Below are positions 8,035 through 18,117 of a stretch of 52,385 nucleotides of DNA, piece by piece. How positions within the stretch are numbered: the first letter of the stretch is position 1; each line of letters opens with the position of its first letter. The translations under genes and the position numbers were made by a program. The stretch lies in contig CASEML010000069.1 of the NCBI GenBank assembly GCA_949289145.1, positions 1 through 52,385 on the forward strand, given 5' to 3'. This DNA comes from an uncultured Eubacteriales bacterium (GTDB taxonomy: Bacteria > Bacillota > Clostridia > Lachnospirales > Lachnospiraceae). The notes beneath the pieces were generated by a model that did no database searches, was not told the origin of the DNA, and saw only the letters and a list, made by a program, of their open reading frames with translations.

Positions 8035-8436
8035 ATGGTTAGTTCAAATGCATTTAATTATATTAATATATTGGACAAAGCGGCAGATGCCAGTGCTTTA
8101 AGGCAAGAAGCTATTGCAAATAATCTTGCAAATTCTGATACACCCAATTACAAAAGGCAGGATGTAGATTTTGAGAGCGTCTTAATACGTGAAATGGGAG
8201 CATATCAGTCTAAATATAAGACTAGTTCAGCTCGAGTAAAAAGGATAAATCAAAATCTGGACAGTTTGAATGTGGGGACTTATACAGATGCAGTAGGTTA
8301 CTCTTATCGAATTGATAAAAATAACGTGGATCCCGATAATGAAAATGTAGAATTGGCAGCAAACACAGAAAAATACAACGGTCTTATTGACAGTATGACA
8401 GCAGAATTTGAAAGATTGAATTCAGTTATGAAGTAA
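8035..8436 (+). CDS. flgB: Flagellar proximal rod protein FlgB
   Basis: Rod subunit of the flagellar basal body, exported by the flagellar type III system. The 133-residue protein has the N-terminal rod signature (LRQEAIANNLANSDTPNYKRQDVDFE) and the C-terminal helix ending AEFERLNSVMK. I chose ATG 8035 because AGGAAGGA lies 9 bases upstream and the protein then begins MVSSNAFNYINILDKAAD, like family members. The GTG at 8002 would add 11 unusual residues. It is the first gene of the motility operon. Confidence 0.94.
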   Translation: MVSSNAFNYINILDKAADASALRQEAIANNLANSDTPNYKRQDVDFESVLIREMGAYQSKYKTSSARVKRINQNLDSLNVGTYTDAVGYSYRIDKNNVDPDNENVELAANTEKYNGLIDSMTAEFERLNSVMK

Positions 8437-8455
8437 TTAGGGGAGGAAAATAAAT

Positions 8456-8896
8456 ATGTCTATTTTTAATTCTTTTGATATCAGTGCGTCTGGGATGACA
8501 TCCCAGAGATTTAGATCTGATATTATCATGCAGAATATTGCGAATGCCACAACCACAAGAACTGAAGATGGAACACCATACAGAAGAAAGGTAGTAACTT
8601 TTGCAGAGAAAGAAACTACGCCTTTTAGCAATGTACTTGCAAGAACAAGTGCAGATGCGGTGGGTTCGGGAGTTAAAGTGACTAGGGTTTCTGAAGATTA
8701 TGAGACGGAAATGGTCAAGTCTTATGATCCGTCTCATCCAGATGCGGATGAAGATGGTTATGTAACCTATCCTAATGTTAATATTATAACAGAAATGACG
8801 AACTTGATCGATGCAACACGTTCTTATGAGGCGAACACGACAGCGTTTGAAGCAAGTAAAACGATGATTACCAAAGGATTAAGCATGGGTAAATAA
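8456..8896 (+). CDS. flgC: Flagellar basal-body rod protein FlgC
   Basis: Second proximal rod subunit, 146 residues. The N-terminus (FNSFDISASGMTSQRFRSD, then QNIANATTTRTEDGTPYRRK) and the C-terminal NIITEMTNLIDATRSYEANT are the conserved ends that form the coiled-coil core of axial flagellar proteins. GGGGAGG precedes the ATG. It follows flgB by 19 bases in the standard flgB-flgC-fliE order. Confidence 0.96.
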   Translation: MSIFNSFDISASGMTSQRFRSDIIMQNIANATTTRTEDGTPYRRKVVTFAEKETTPFSNVLARTSADAVGSGVKVTRVSEDYETEMVKSYDPSHPDADEDGYVTYPNVNIITEMTNLIDATRSYEANTTAFEASKTMITKGLSMGK

Positions 8897-8912
8897 CAGG
8901 AGGTAATGAAAG

Positions 8913-9227
8913 GTGGATATTTCATCATTATATAATATTGGATCTTCTTATATACAGGATGCAACCAGTGTGGGGAATGCTACACAGAAAAATACAGAAA
9001 GTGGCTTCACACAATTTTATCAGGCGGCTTTGGGCTTGCTGAATGAAACCAGTGCGTTGGAAAGTGTTGCGCAAAACGAAGAATTGAAATGGGCAATGGG
9101 ACTTACTGAAAATGCACATGATCTTACTATAGCGCAGAACAAAGCTAAATCAGCATTAACATATACAATTGCGGTGCGTGATAAGGTATTAGAGGCGTAC
9201 AAAGAAATTATGAATATGCAGATGTAA
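8913..9227 (+). CDS. fliE: Flagellar hook-basal body protein FliE
   Basis: FliE joins the MS ring to the rod. It has 104 residues, with the conserved C-terminus (AIVRDKVLEAYKEIMNMQM type, here reading AVRDKVLEAYKEIMNMQM). The start is GTG 8913 with AGGAGG nine bases upstream. An ATG at 8906 is out of frame and stops after nine codons. Confidence 0.94.
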   Translation: MDISSLYNIGSSYIQDATSVGNATQKNTESGFTQFYQAALGLLNETSALESVAQNEELKWAMGLTENAHDLTIAQNKAKSALTYTIAVRDKVLEAYKEIMNMQM

Positions 9228-9265
9228 GCGTATAGAAAGAGTAATTGTAGACTAGGAGACAACCA

Positions 9266-10858
9266 ATGGGTGAGAAAGTAAGAGAGGTTCAGAAGCGTTT
9301 ACTGGACTTTTGGAATAAATATGATACGAAACAAAAGACAATCATAATTAGTGTTATTGCAGTAGTAATTATTACAATAGCGATTCTGGCTGTAGTATTC
9401 AGTCGACCTACATATGTAGATTTGAGAACTTGTGAAAATGTAAACGAAACGTCGCAAGTGAAAGAGTTATTGGAAGCAGAAGGTATAGCTTATCAGATTA
9501 AGTCGGATAATCTGACGGTGCAAGTTGAAAAAAGCAGAGCTACAGATGCGGCTTTAGTACTTGGTTCTAATAATATTCCGACTACCGGATATAGTATTGA
9601 TGATGCGTTGAATGGTGGATTTAGTACGACAGAAAGTGACAAACAGAAAAAGTATAAGCTTTATACGGAGAGTGAACTTGAAAAAGTGCTGGAAAGCATG
9701 GATATGGTAAAGAGTGCCAGTGTAAAGATGTATGTACCGGAAGATGATGGAACAATTCTTTCGAAAAAACAGGATACATCTGTTAGTGTAATGTTGGAAA
9801 CGACCAGTCAGGTGGACGCGGACGCAGCTGGAATTATGGCACGTTTTCTGCAGACTGCTGTGGGCAATGACTCTACGGAAGAGATTACTATCATGGACAC
9901 TAATGGTAATATGATTTTTTCGGGAGCAGATGCAGCTACAGTTACCGGAAATGCAAGTACACAGTTGTCTGTGAAAGCACAGGCCGAAAATCTGATGAAG
10001 GCTGATGTGCAGCAGGCGGTACTTAGTACGAAAATGTATGATAATGTTCAAGTATCACCGAACATTATTATGGATTTTAATGAAAGTAGTGAAACACAGC
10101 AGGAATTCTGGGCGCCGGATGGAAGAACAGAAGGAATGATTACACATCAGGATAATTATGAATCAGAAACTACTAACGGAACTTCAGGAATTCCAGGCAC
10201 AGATTCTAATGATGATGAAACATATGTGATTCAGGATGCTGAAGGGAGTTCTTCTACTGTGACAGATACAAGTACGGATTACTCGCCGAATCAGAAAGTG
10301 ACGAACACAACACAGACGCCGGGGGCAATTCAGTATGATCAGTCTACTATCTCTTTGGTACTGACAAAGCATATTATTTATAGAGAAGAAGATTTAGAGA
10401 ATCAGGGGCTTTTGGATGGAACCACTTTTGAACAGTATCAGCAGGAAAATAACCAACCGGTAGCAACAGAAGTAGATGATACTTTTTATACATTAGTTTC
10501 AAAAGCTACAGGAATTGATGAAAGTAATATTTCCATTGTAGCATATGATGTACCGATGTTTGTGGAAAAAGATGCTTCCAGCAGAAGCGTTATGGATTAT
10601 CTGAATATTGTAATTGTAATTCTTATTTTGGGATTGTTGGGATTTGTAGTATACAGGAGTACAAGACCTGTGGAAATTACAGAAGTGGAGCCGGAATTAT
10701 CCGTAGATCAGCTGTTGCAGGATACTAGAGAAAATCTGGAAGAAATTGACTTTGAAGATAAATCCGAAGCTAGAAAGATGATAGAAAAGTTCGTGGACGA
10801 AAAGCCAGATGCAGTTGCTCAGCTGTTGAGAAACTGGCTAAATGAAGATTGGGAGTGA
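9266..10858 (+). CDS. fliF: Flagellar MS-ring protein FliF
   Basis: FliF forms the membrane ring on which rod, switch and export gate assemble. The 530-residue protein has an N-terminal membrane helix (about residues 24-46), the YscJ/FliF ring-building domains (VDLRTCENVNETSQVKELLE onward), and a Ser/Thr/Asp-rich low-conservation stretch (about residues 300-350) as in other FliF beta-collar regions. A second membrane helix lies near residues 447-465, followed by a cytoplasmic tail (DEKPDAVAQLLRNWLNEDWE) that binds FliG. Confidence 0.96.
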   Translation: MGEKVREVQKRLLDFWNKYDTKQKTIIISVIAVVIITIAILAVVFSRPTYVDLRTCENVNETSQVKELLEAEGIAYQIKSDNLTVQVEKSRATDAALVLGSNNIPTTGYSIDDALNGGFSTTESDKQKKYKLYTESELEKVLESMDMVKSASVKMYVPEDDGTILSKKQDTSVSVMLETTSQVDADAAGIMARFLQTAVGNDSTEEITIMDTNGNMIFSGADAATVTGNASTQLSVKAQAENLMKADVQQAVLSTKMYDNVQVSPNIIMDFNESSETQQEFWAPDGRTEGMITHQDNYESETTNGTSGIPGTDSNDDETYVIQDAEGSSSTVTDTSTDYSPNQKVTNTTQTPGAIQYDQSTISLVLTKHIIYREEDLENQGLLDGTTFEQYQQENNQPVATEVDDTFYTLVSKATGIDESNISIVAYDVPMFVEKDASSRSVMDYLNIVIVILILGLLGFVVYRSTRPVEITEVEPELSVDQLLQDTRENLEEIDFEDKSEARKMIEKFVDEKPDAVAQLLRNWLNEDWE

Positions 10859-10864
10859 TAAAGT

Positions 10865-11875
10865 ATGTCAAAAGATATGGAAATCAATGGTCTTCAAAAA
10901 GCGGCAATACTTTTGATTGCTCTTGGACCGGAAAAGTCAGCATCGATATTTAAACATCTAAAGGAAGATGAAATTGAGTCATTGACGTTAGAAATTGCAA
11001 ATACTAGAAGTATTTCGCCGCAGGTGAAGGAAGATGTGATAAATCAATTTTATGAAGTTTGTCTCGCACAGCAATATATCGCTGAAGGTGGCATTGCATA
11101 TGCTAAGGATCTATTGGAAAAAGCACTGGGTTCGGAAAAAGCGGTGGATGTTATTAATAAGCTTACTGCGTCTTTGCAGGTGCGTCCCTTTGAATTTGTG
11201 CGAAAAACAGATGCAAGTCAGTTGTTGAACTTTATACAGGATGAACACCCTCAGACAATCGCGCTGATTTTGGCGTATCTTCCGTCTGGACAGGCAGCCA
11301 GTATTGTGGCATCCCTGCCGCCGGAAAAACAAGCAGACGTTGCAAAACGTATTGCAGTAATGGACAGAACTTCCCCTGATGTTATAAAGGAAGTGGAGAG
11401 GGTGCTGGAAAGAAAACTATCTTCTCTAGTAAATCAGGATTATACTATTATTGGTGGAGTGGATGCCATTGTTGATATTTTAAATACGGTTGACAGGGGA
11501 ACAGAAAAACATATTATGGAAACTCTTGAAATTGATGAGCCAGAACTTGCGGATGAAATCAGACGCAAAATGTTTGTATTCGAAGATATTATGTCCTTGG
11601 ATGACAGAGCGATTCAGCGTGTACTGAGAGATGTGGACAATAATGATCTGGCTACAGCGCTTAAGGGAGCTAACGAGGAAGTTCAGGGGGTTATCTTCCG
11701 AAATATGTCAAAACGTCTTGCAGCAATGATACAGGAAGACATGGAATTTATGGGTCCTGTACGATTAAAAGATGTTGAAGAAGCACAACAGAAGATTGTT
11801 AATATTATAAGAAAACTTGAGGATTCAGCAGAAATTGTTATTTCCAGAGGTGGAGGTGACGAAATCATTGTCTAA
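10865..11875 (+). CDS. fliG: Flagellar motor switch protein FliG
   Basis: C-ring protein that touches the stator and sets rotation direction. It has 336 residues. The N-domain (GLQKAAILLIALGPEKSASIFKHL) binds FliF, the middle domain has the EHPQ motif (DEHPQTIALILAYL), and the C-domain has the charged torque helix (DDRAIQRVLRDVDNNDLATAL, RLKDVEEAQQKIV). It starts 6 bases after fliF. Its last 20 bases overlap the start of fliH. Confidence 0.97.
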   Translation: MSKDMEINGLQKAAILLIALGPEKSASIFKHLKEDEIESLTLEIANTRSISPQVKEDVINQFYEVCLAQQYIAEGGIAYAKDLLEKALGSEKAVDVINKLTASLQVRPFEFVRKTDASQLLNFIQDEHPQTIALILAYLPSGQAASIVASLPPEKQADVAKRIAVMDRTSPDVIKEVERVLERKLSSLVNQDYTIIGGVDAIVDILNTVDRGTEKHIMETLEIDEPELADEIRRKMFVFEDIMSLDDRAIQRVLRDVDNNDLATALKGANEEVQGVIFRNMSKRLAAMIQEDMEFMGPVRLKDVEEAQQKIVNIIRKLEDSAEIVISRGGGDEIIV

Positions 11876-12692
11876 TTTATTGAAGGGCGGTTATATTATC
11901 CGCAAGGAAAATTCCAGAGTAATAGATTATAATGATTTAGTTGCTTCAAAGTTAGAAAAGCTTTCGGAAGAGAAAGAATTTGTTTCGGTAAAGGAATTTA
12001 AAACGGTGGAGCCTGACGAAGGGGAAAAAGGGTTTGTAGAAGGTTTAAATGCAGATGAATTGGAAGTTATCATGGAGGAGGAACCGGAAGAAAAAGCGCA
12101 GCTTTCAGCAGAAGAATTATATGAAGAAGCAAAAAAAGAAGTGGAAAAGCTTTTAGAGGATGCCAGAACAGAGGCGGAAATGATTCGCAATGAAGCTTAT
12201 GAAATGGCGAGAAAGAAGGGGTACGAGGCTGGATATAATGAGGGTATGAGTGAAGTAGAAGTTAAAAGGCAGGAAGTACAGCAAAAAGAAGAAGAACTAT
12301 GGGCAGATTATAATACAAAAGTAGAGGAATTAGAACCGCTGATGGTGGAAAAAGTTGCAGACTTAATGGAGTATGTGTTCCGCGTTCAGTTTTCGACTTC
12401 TAGAGCGATGATAATGCATATTCTTTCCGGTGCCATTGGTAAAATTAATAATAGCAAAGAATTTATTGTCCATGTATCTCATGAAGATGTGGCAGTGGTA
12501 AAGGCAAACCATGACAAAATTCTGGCTATGGTACCAAATGCAGTATCTGTAGAAGTGGCCGAGGATCCGGCTCTTGTAAAGAATCAATGTTTGATAGAAA
12601 CAGATGGCGGTGTGTATGACTGTAGTTTGGATGTTCAAATGGAAAAACTGATTAAGTCTATTAAGACTTTGTCCTATACACCTAAACCATAA
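11856..12692 (+). CDS. fliH: Flagellar export ATPase regulator FliH
   Basis: FliH holds the FliI ATPase at the export gate and C ring. The 278-residue protein has a Glu-rich N-terminal half with probable coiled coil (EELYEEAKKEVEKLLEDART, ARKKGYEAGYNEGMSEVEVK). The C-terminal FliH/HrpE-like domain includes EDPALVKNQCLIETDGGVYDCSLD. GTG 11856 was chosen because GAGGTGGAG lies directly upstream. An earlier in-frame ATG at 11817 lies deep inside fliG. The call rests on the C-terminal motif and position between fliG and fliI. Confidence 0.88.
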   Translation: MTKSLSNLLKGGYIIRKENSRVIDYNDLVASKLEKLSEEKEFVSVKEFKTVEPDEGEKGFVEGLNADELEVIMEEEPEEKAQLSAEELYEEAKKEVEKLLEDARTEAEMIRNEAYEMARKKGYEAGYNEGMSEVEVKRQEVQQKEEELWADYNTKVEELEPLMVEKVADLMEYVFRVQFSTSRAMIMHILSGAIGKINNSKEFIVHVSHEDVAVVKANHDKILAMVPNAVSVEVAEDPALVKNQCLIETDGGVYDCSLDVQMEKLIKSIKTLSYTPKP

Positions 12693-12724
12693 GATGATAA
12701 TGAGGAAAGAGAGAAACGGCTGTT

Positions 12725-14032
12725 ATGTTCAATTTGGAAAAATACGATATATTAAAAGAAAAAACGTATTTTAAAAAACTGGGAAAAGTAGTTAAAATTG
12801 TAGGATTAACAATTGAATCAGTTGGACCGGATGCAAAACTCAACGATATGTGTATGATAATGTCTGGAGATAATAATGAGCACACTATCATGGCAGAAGT
12901 TGTTGGCTTTCGCGATAACAGGGTTTTGCTGATGCCGTATGATAATGTGGAAGGTGTAGGAATTGGCTGCGTCGTTGAAAACCTTGGACATCCTCTTGTC
13001 GTTCCGGTAGGAGAAGAATTGTTGGGAAAAACGTTGGACGGTTTGGGGAGAACTCTCGATGGAGAAGAAATACAGGCGAGTATTTATTATCCTATTGAAG
13101 CAATGCCACCGGATCCGATGGAAAGAGAGATCATAAAGGAAGTGTTGCCGTTGGGAGTAAAGGCTGTGGATGGTCTGATCACCGTGGGAAAAGGACAGAG
13201 AATTGGGATTTTTGCAGGTAGTGGTGTTGGCAAGAGTACATTGCTGGGTATGTTTGCCAGAAATACGAAGGCAGATATTAATGTAATAGCTTTGATTGGA
13301 GAACGAGGCAGGGAAGTAAGAGAATTTATTGAACGGGATTTAGGAGAGGAAGGAATGAAACGTTCCGTTGTAGTGGTTGCTACCTCGGATAAACCTGCGC
13401 TTATTCGAAACAAGGCGGCAAAAACAGCTACGGCCATTGCGGAATACTTTAGAACGCAAGGAAAAGATGTCTTGCTTATGATGGATTCATTGACACGTTT
13501 TTCAATGGCACAGCGGGAAATTGGACTGGCTTCAGGGGAACCGCCGGTGACTAGAGGGTATCCGCCTAGTGTATACTCAGAGATGCCAAAACTCTTAGAG
13601 AGAGCCGGAACAGCAGAAAAAGGTTCTATTACAGGATTATATACTGTTTTGGTAGATGGTGATGATTTTAATGAACCGATTACAGATACAGCAAGAAGTA
13701 TTTTAGATGGTCATATTATGCTTTCTAGAAAGCTGGCACATAAAAACCATTATCCGGCAATAGATGTATTGCAGAGTATTTCTCGTGTTATGAGTCAAAT
13801 TGCTACAAAAGAACATAAACAGATGGCAGGAAAACTTAAAAATACGTTGTCTACTTATAATGAGGCGGAGGATTTGATTAACATTGGGGCATATAAAGAA
13901 GGTTCTAACAAAAATATTGATTATGCGGTAAGTAAAATTGATGCAGTCAATGAGTTTTTGTGTCAAGATGTAGATGATAAATACAATTTTGAGGAAATTT
14001 TAATGCAGTTAAATGCCATTTTTGCAGATTAA
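12725..14032 (+). CDS. fliI: Flagellum-specific ATPase FliI
   Basis: Hexameric ATPase of the flagellar type III export apparatus. It has 435 residues. Walker A is AGSGVGKST (about residues 164-172). Walker B is LLMMDSLTRFSMAQREIG. The segment GEPPVTRGYPPSVYSEMPKL is characteristic of FliI/YscN and separates it from F1 beta subunits. It follows fliH and precedes fliJ as expected. Confidence 0.97.
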   Translation: MFNLEKYDILKEKTYFKKLGKVVKIVGLTIESVGPDAKLNDMCMIMSGDNNEHTIMAEVVGFRDNRVLLMPYDNVEGVGIGCVVENLGHPLVVPVGEELLGKTLDGLGRTLDGEEIQASIYYPIEAMPPDPMEREIIKEVLPLGVKAVDGLITVGKGQRIGIFAGSGVGKSTLLGMFARNTKADINVIALIGERGREVREFIERDLGEEGMKRSVVVVATSDKPALIRNKAAKTATAIAEYFRTQGKDVLLMMDSLTRFSMAQREIGLASGEPPVTRGYPPSVYSEMPKLLERAGTAEKGSITGLYTVLVDGDDFNEPITDTARSILDGHIMLSRKLAHKNHYPAIDVLQSISRVMSQIATKEHKQMAGKLKNTLSTYNEAEDLINIGAYKEGSNKNIDYAVSKIDAVNEFLCQDVDDKYNFEEILMQLNAIFAD

Positions 14033-14043
14033 GGTGATGGGGT

Positions 14044-14493
14044 ATGTCAAAGTTTACATATAAAATGCAGAACATATTAGATATTAAATTTAAGTTGGAA
14101 AATCAGGCGAAAACAGCTTTTGCCAATGCTGTGGCAAAAGTGGATGAAGAAAAGGAAAAGCTTGAAATACTTAAGAAAAAAAAAGCGGGATATGAGGAAA
14201 AATATCGAGAAATTTTAAACGGAAAACTAGATATCCGGGAATTGAATTTTTGTTTGCAGGGAATCGAACAAGTAAAGGATGCAATGAAACAGCAGATTGT
14301 TGCAATACATGTGGCAGAAAAGAATCTTGAGCTGGCGCGAGAGCGGCTTCAAGAGGTTATGCAGGAAAGAAAAACACATGAAAAATTAAAAGAATATGCT
14401 TTTGATGAATTTGTAAAAGAAGAAAATGCAGAAGAAAGCAAAGCGGTAGATGAGCTAGTAAGTTATAATTTTGGTAAAGTGGCAGGTGAATAG
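14044..14493 (+). CDS. fliJ: Flagellar export protein FliJ
   Basis: Small coiled-coil protein that links the FliI hexamer to FlhA. It has 149 residues, almost wholly helical and charged, beginning FTYKMQNILDIKFKLENQAK, the FliJ N-terminal pattern. The family is weakly conserved, so position after fliI carries much of the call. Confidence 0.88.
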   Translation: MSKFTYKMQNILDIKFKLENQAKTAFANAVAKVDEEKEKLEILKKKKAGYEEKYREILNGKLDIRELNFCLQGIEQVKDAMKQQIVAIHVAEKNLELARERLQEVMQERKTHEKLKEYAFDEFVKEENAEESKAVDELVSYNFGKVAGE

Positions 14494-14495
14494 AA

Positions 14496-15320
14496 ATGAC
14501 AGAAGAATTAGAAAATTCAGAAGTATTACGGGAAACCCCAAAAGGAAAAAAGGAAAAGAAGAAAAAGGATAGAAGGAAAAATACTGCCGCTGACAGTGAA
14601 TTTGAATTAGAAGAAAAAGGCGGCGGTGGACTATCTACTGTAATTGTGACGATAGCAATTGTTGTTATTTGGTTGGCGGTATTTGCTATCTTGATTAAAT
14701 GGGATGTGGGAAATTTTGGCTCATCCGTTCTGTATCCAGTATTGAAGGATGTGCCGGTGATCAACATGATACTTCCGGATGTGGAGGAAACCACAGAACA
14801 GGAAGGAAACCAGTATGGTTATGCAACATTGGCTGAGGCTGTGGCGGAAATCAAGCGTCTAGAGAGTGAATTAGAAGAAAGTAAAATGGCTAATTCAGCA
14901 GATGATGAAGTGGTTCAGGAATTAAGCGCAGAAATCGAACGCTTAAAGAAATTTGAAGAAAATCAGGTGCAGTTTGAGAAAACAAAAACACAATTTTACG
15001 AAGAAGTAGTATTTAATGATAATGCGCCTGATATAGAGAATTATCAGCAGTATTATGAGTCGATCGAGCCTGAACAGGCAGCAGAATTGTATAAACAGGT
15101 GGTACAGCAGGAAACTTATGATGCCCAGGTAGAAGAATATGCGAAAGCATATGGAGAAATGAAACCTGCGCAGGCTGCAGGCATTTTTGAAGCAATGACA
15201 GACGATCTGCAGTTAGCAGCATCGATACTTGAAAATATCGATGCCACACAGCGAGGTAAAATTCTAGGAGCCATGGACCCGGAAATTGCGGCTAGAATCA
15301 CAAAGATTATGGAACCTTAG
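14496..15320 (+). CDS. MotE-like flagellar protein with MgtE-N domain
   Basis: A 274-residue protein with a Lys-rich cytoplasmic N-terminus (KGKKEKKKKDRRKN), one membrane helix (about residues 46-68), a coiled coil (about 105-165) and a C-terminal MgtE_N-like helical repeat domain (AEQAAELYKQVV-type repeats, ending GAMDPEIAARITKIMEP). This layout matches the MotE/FlbB-like proteins between fliJ and fliK in Clostridia. By analogy it may act as an extracytoplasmic chaperone or scaffold for the stator. It overlaps the fliJ region tightly (2-base gap), so co-expression is near certain. Exact function is inferred. Confidence 0.75.
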   Translation: MTEELENSEVLRETPKGKKEKKKKDRRKNTAADSEFELEEKGGGGLSTVIVTIAIVVIWLAVFAILIKWDVGNFGSSVLYPVLKDVPVINMILPDVEETTEQEGNQYGYATLAEAVAEIKRLESELEESKMANSADDEVVQELSAEIERLKKFEENQVQFEKTKTQFYEEVVFNDNAPDIENYQQYYESIEPEQAAELYKQVVQQETYDAQVEEYAKAYGEMKPAQAAGIFEAMTDDLQLAASILENIDATQRGKILGAMDPEIAARITKIMEP

Positions 15321-15361
15321 AATTTTACATAAATAAAAAATAATAAGAAAGGAGGAGAACT

Positions 15362-16969
15362 ATGGCAGGAGCAAACATGAATACAGCGTTATCCTTTGTG
15401 AATGGTACTGTTCAGACGCAGCAGAATGCATTTGCACAAAATCTTGGCTGTGCAGTATCTTCAGATGAATCGAGTACAGGTTTTGAAACATATATGAAAA
15501 CCAGTGTGGCGGCATCAGAAGAACAGACAAACTACAGAAATGCAGAAAAAACTGCTGGAACTGTGGAAAGAGTCAAGTACAGTGGAACTATTTCAGAAGA
15601 AACAGTTGCACATCAAAAGCAGAAAGCAGAAACACAGGGAGAAGCAAAGGATATACTAAGCGCAGACGGAACAGAAAAGCCGGATCGATCAGCAAATACG
15701 GAATTTTCTCAAAAAATGCAAGAATTTTCGGGAGAATCAGATGAAACTGTTGGATTGCCAGAAAATTTAAAAGAAGTGTTAGCAGAAATTGAAGAACAGT
15801 TGAAGCAGAAGATTTTAGAAGGATTTGATATTACAGACGATGAATTGAAAGAGGCGCTGGAAGTACTTTCCATTAATATTTATGATTTACTTCAGACAGA
15901 TAATTTGAAGGAATTGGCAGTTTATATAAGCGGCGAAGAAAGTCTCGTGTCTTTAGTCACAAATGAAGATATGTATCAAGCATACAAAGAAGCTATGACT
16001 GGCATGAAAGAAATCGGAAATGTACTGAGAGATAAGCTTTCTTTAACTCCGGAAGAGTTACAGGAAATAATGAATCAACTAAAGAGCATTACATTGGAAA
16101 ATCAGTCCAAAGCTGTGGATCCTGTAAATACGGGGGAGATTCTTAGTCAACAAGTAATCACAGAAAATGCAGAACAGTCAGATGCATCGGCAAAGTCGGC
16201 GGGAGAAGCCAAGCAGCCTGAAATTTTGGTTGAGGTTTCAAAAGCAATGGAGACAGCAGAAAAAGAAAATGCGGGTGAAAAAGCAGTTTTTCAGGAAAAT
16301 AGCAGTATTCAGCTTGAGGGAAAAGAGGCGAAAACAACCACAGAAGATTCTGCAGGACATCAGCAAAAAGATTTTGCGTCAGCTTCTGACGGAGCAGAAA
16401 AGAAAACTGCGGCAAACAGCCAGGAAAACTCAGCGGTTCAGACAAATACCAGCTATTCTACTGTGGTGAGTGAAAATCAGATTCGGACAGTAGCAAAAAC
16501 ACAGCAGACAAATTTTGAGGGGATTGTAAGGCAGATTGTGGAACAGATCAAGGTAGAAATTAAACCTGATGTATCTTCAATGGAATTACATTTAACTCCT
16601 GAAAATCTTGGAAAAGTAAATTTGCATGTGACTTCCAAAGAAGGTGCTATTACGGCACAGCTTTTTGTTCAAAATGAAACTGTGAAAGCTATGATTGAAG
16701 GGCAACTTATGGCTCTTCGCGAAGCTATGAATGAACAGGGAGTTAAAGTGGAAGCAGTGGAAGTTGCTGTGGAAGCAGAACAGTTTGGCAGAAGTTTAGA
16801 ACAAAATTCTGAACAGCAGAGAGAGGAAGCACAAAAGCAAGGGAAATTATACCGTCACAGAGACATTAATCTGTTGGCTGGACTGGATGAGGAGTCCATG
16901 AATGAGGAGGAACTGTTAAGAGTTCACATTATGCGTGAAAGCGGAAATAGTGTGGACATGAATGTATAA
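15362..16969 (+). CDS. fliK: Flagellar hook-length control protein FliK
   Basis: FliK is secreted during hook growth and switches export specificity via FlhB. The 535-residue protein is Gln/Glu/Ser-rich and poorly conserved for most of its length, as is usual for this molecular ruler. The conserved Flg_hook domain is near residues 400-470 ([37 protein letters not shown]). AAAGGAGGAG precedes the ATG. It is followed by flgD. Confidence 0.93.
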   Translation: MAGANMNTALSFVNGTVQTQQNAFAQNLGCAVSSDESSTGFETYMKTSVAASEEQTNYRNAEKTAGTVERVKYSGTISEETVAHQKQKAETQGEAKDILSADGTEKPDRSANTEFSQKMQEFSGESDETVGLPENLKEVLAEIEEQLKQKILEGFDITDDELKEALEVLSINIYDLLQTDNLKELAVYISGEESLVSLVTNEDMYQAYKEAMTGMKEIGNVLRDKLSLTPEELQEIMNQLKSITLENQSKAVDPVNTGEILSQQVITENAEQSDASAKSAGEAKQPEILVEVSKAMETAEKENAGEKAVFQENSSIQLEGKEAKTTTEDSAGHQQKDFASASDGAEKKTAANSQENSAVQTNTSYSTVVSENQIRTVAKTQQTNFEGIVRQIVEQIKVEIKPDVSSMELHLTPENLGKVNLHVTSKEGAITAQLFVQNETVKAMIEGQLMALREAMNEQGVKVEAVEVAVEAEQFGRSLEQNSEQQREEAQKQGKLYRHRDINLLAGLDEESMNEEELLRVHIMRESGNSVDMNV

Positions 16970-16983
16970 AAGGAGATGAGCAT

Positions 16984-17583
16984 ATGGCAATTGCAGTATC
17001 CGTTGTAGATGGAGTAATTCAGGAAACAGCATCATCCGGAAGTTCTATATCAAATTCTACTGATTCTGGAAGTACACTTGGAAAAGATGCATTTTTACAG
17101 TTATTGGTGACACAGATGAAATATCAAGATCCGCTTAGTCCGCAGGACAACTCGGAATACATAGCCCAGTTGGCAACATTCTCACAGCTGGAAGAATTGC
17201 AGAATATGTCGAATACAATACAAATATCACAGGCATCGGCTTTGACAGGGGAAACTGTTATTATGAAGACAAAGTCTTCTGTGACGGGTGAACTTATGTA
17301 TGTAACTGGTACTGTGGATTATGTGGTAATTGAAAGTAATAAGGCATATCTTTGCATCAATGGTGGGAAGTATTCCATTGAAGATTTAGACACAGTGATC
17401 GATGCGGATTATTGGGAGAAATACAAGGAATCTATATTAAACGGCGGTACGGATGGTGCAGAGGGTAGTGACTCCACTACTGGCAGTGGTTCTACAGAGG
17501 AAACAGATCCAGATAAACCGGGAGATGATTCCACAAACGAAGATGATTCTACAAACGAAGACGATTCTAAAGATACAATTTAA
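16984..17583 (+). CDS. flgD: Flagellar hook-capping protein FlgD
   Basis: FlgD is the scaffold on which hook subunits assemble. It has 199 residues, with the conserved N-domain [22 protein letters not shown] and [15 protein letters not shown] Tudor-like segment follows (about residues 95-150), but the Ig-like insertion of long FlgD proteins is not apparent. The last 45 residues are Gly/Ser/Thr/Asp/Glu-rich with a short repeat (DDSTNE twice), which is unusual for this family. Confidence 0.94.
   Translation: MAIAVSVVDGVIQETASSGSSISNSTDSGSTLGKDAFLQLLVTQMKYQDPLSPQDNSEYIAQLATFSQLEELQNMSNTIQISQASALTGETVIMKTKSSVTGELMYVTGTVDYVVIESNKAYLCINGGKYSIEDLDTVIDADYWEKYKESILNGGTDGAEGSDSTTGSGSTEETDPDKPGDDSTNEDDSTNEDDSKDTI
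17524..17571 (+). repeat. 18-bp in-frame repeat in the flgD 3' end
   Basis: Two 18-base units (17524-17541, 17542-17559) differing at one base, then a partial third. They encode [16 protein letters not shown] in the acidic FlgD tail. Being a multiple of three, copy-number change would keep frame. Confidence 0.8.
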
Positions 17584-17645
17584 AAACAAAAGAATTATCA
17601 GAAAGTGCAGGGAAGCGGATTTTTCCATGGAGAGGAAGATGTAGA

Positions 17646-18038
17646 ATGAAGATTAACAATCAATTTTCATCTATTGAACAGATTACAAGCCAGTATTTAA
17701 ACAAAAAAGCGGCAACAGTCGAAGCAGCAGACCAGAATATTTCCTTTTCAGAAGTGTTGAAAAGCAAGCAGACAGAGGCTGATACAGAATTAAAATTTTC
17801 AAAACATGCAGCCAGCCGTTTAGCCGATAGGCAGATTGATCTGACACAAGAGCAGATGAAACGTCTTGAGGACGGAACAAAGAAAGCTTCTGAAAAAGGC
17901 ATTCAGGAATCGCTGGTATTGATAGATCAACTGGCATTTATTGTAAGTGTAAAGAACAATACAGTAATCACAGCAATGGATCAAAAAGAAACGAATCATA
18001 ACATATTTACAAACATTGATGGCGCCGTAATTATGTAA
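17646..18038 (+). CDS. TIGR02530-type flagellar operon protein
   Basis: A 130-residue soluble protein of the family found between flgD and flgE in many Firmicutes. The recognisable core is FSKHAASRLADRQIDLT, followed by KRLEDGTKKASEKGIQESLV and AFIVSVKNNTVITAMD. The biochemical role is not known to me. The position suggests help in hook assembly or regulation of hook gene expression. It has a good ribosome site (GGAGAGGAAG) and sits 62 bases after flgD. Confidence 0.85.
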   Translation: MKINNQFSSIEQITSQYLNKKAATVEAADQNISFSEVLKSKQTEADTELKFSKHAASRLADRQIDLTQEQMKRLEDGTKKASEKGIQESLVLIDQLAFIVSVKNNTVITAMDQKETNHNIFTNIDGAVIM

Positions 18039-18117
18039 CCGGACCGTTATGGAGGTTATTGTTTTCGAATGACAGAGAAAGCAGTTGGCGCAATGAGGAT
18101 TAGGAGGGTATATCACT

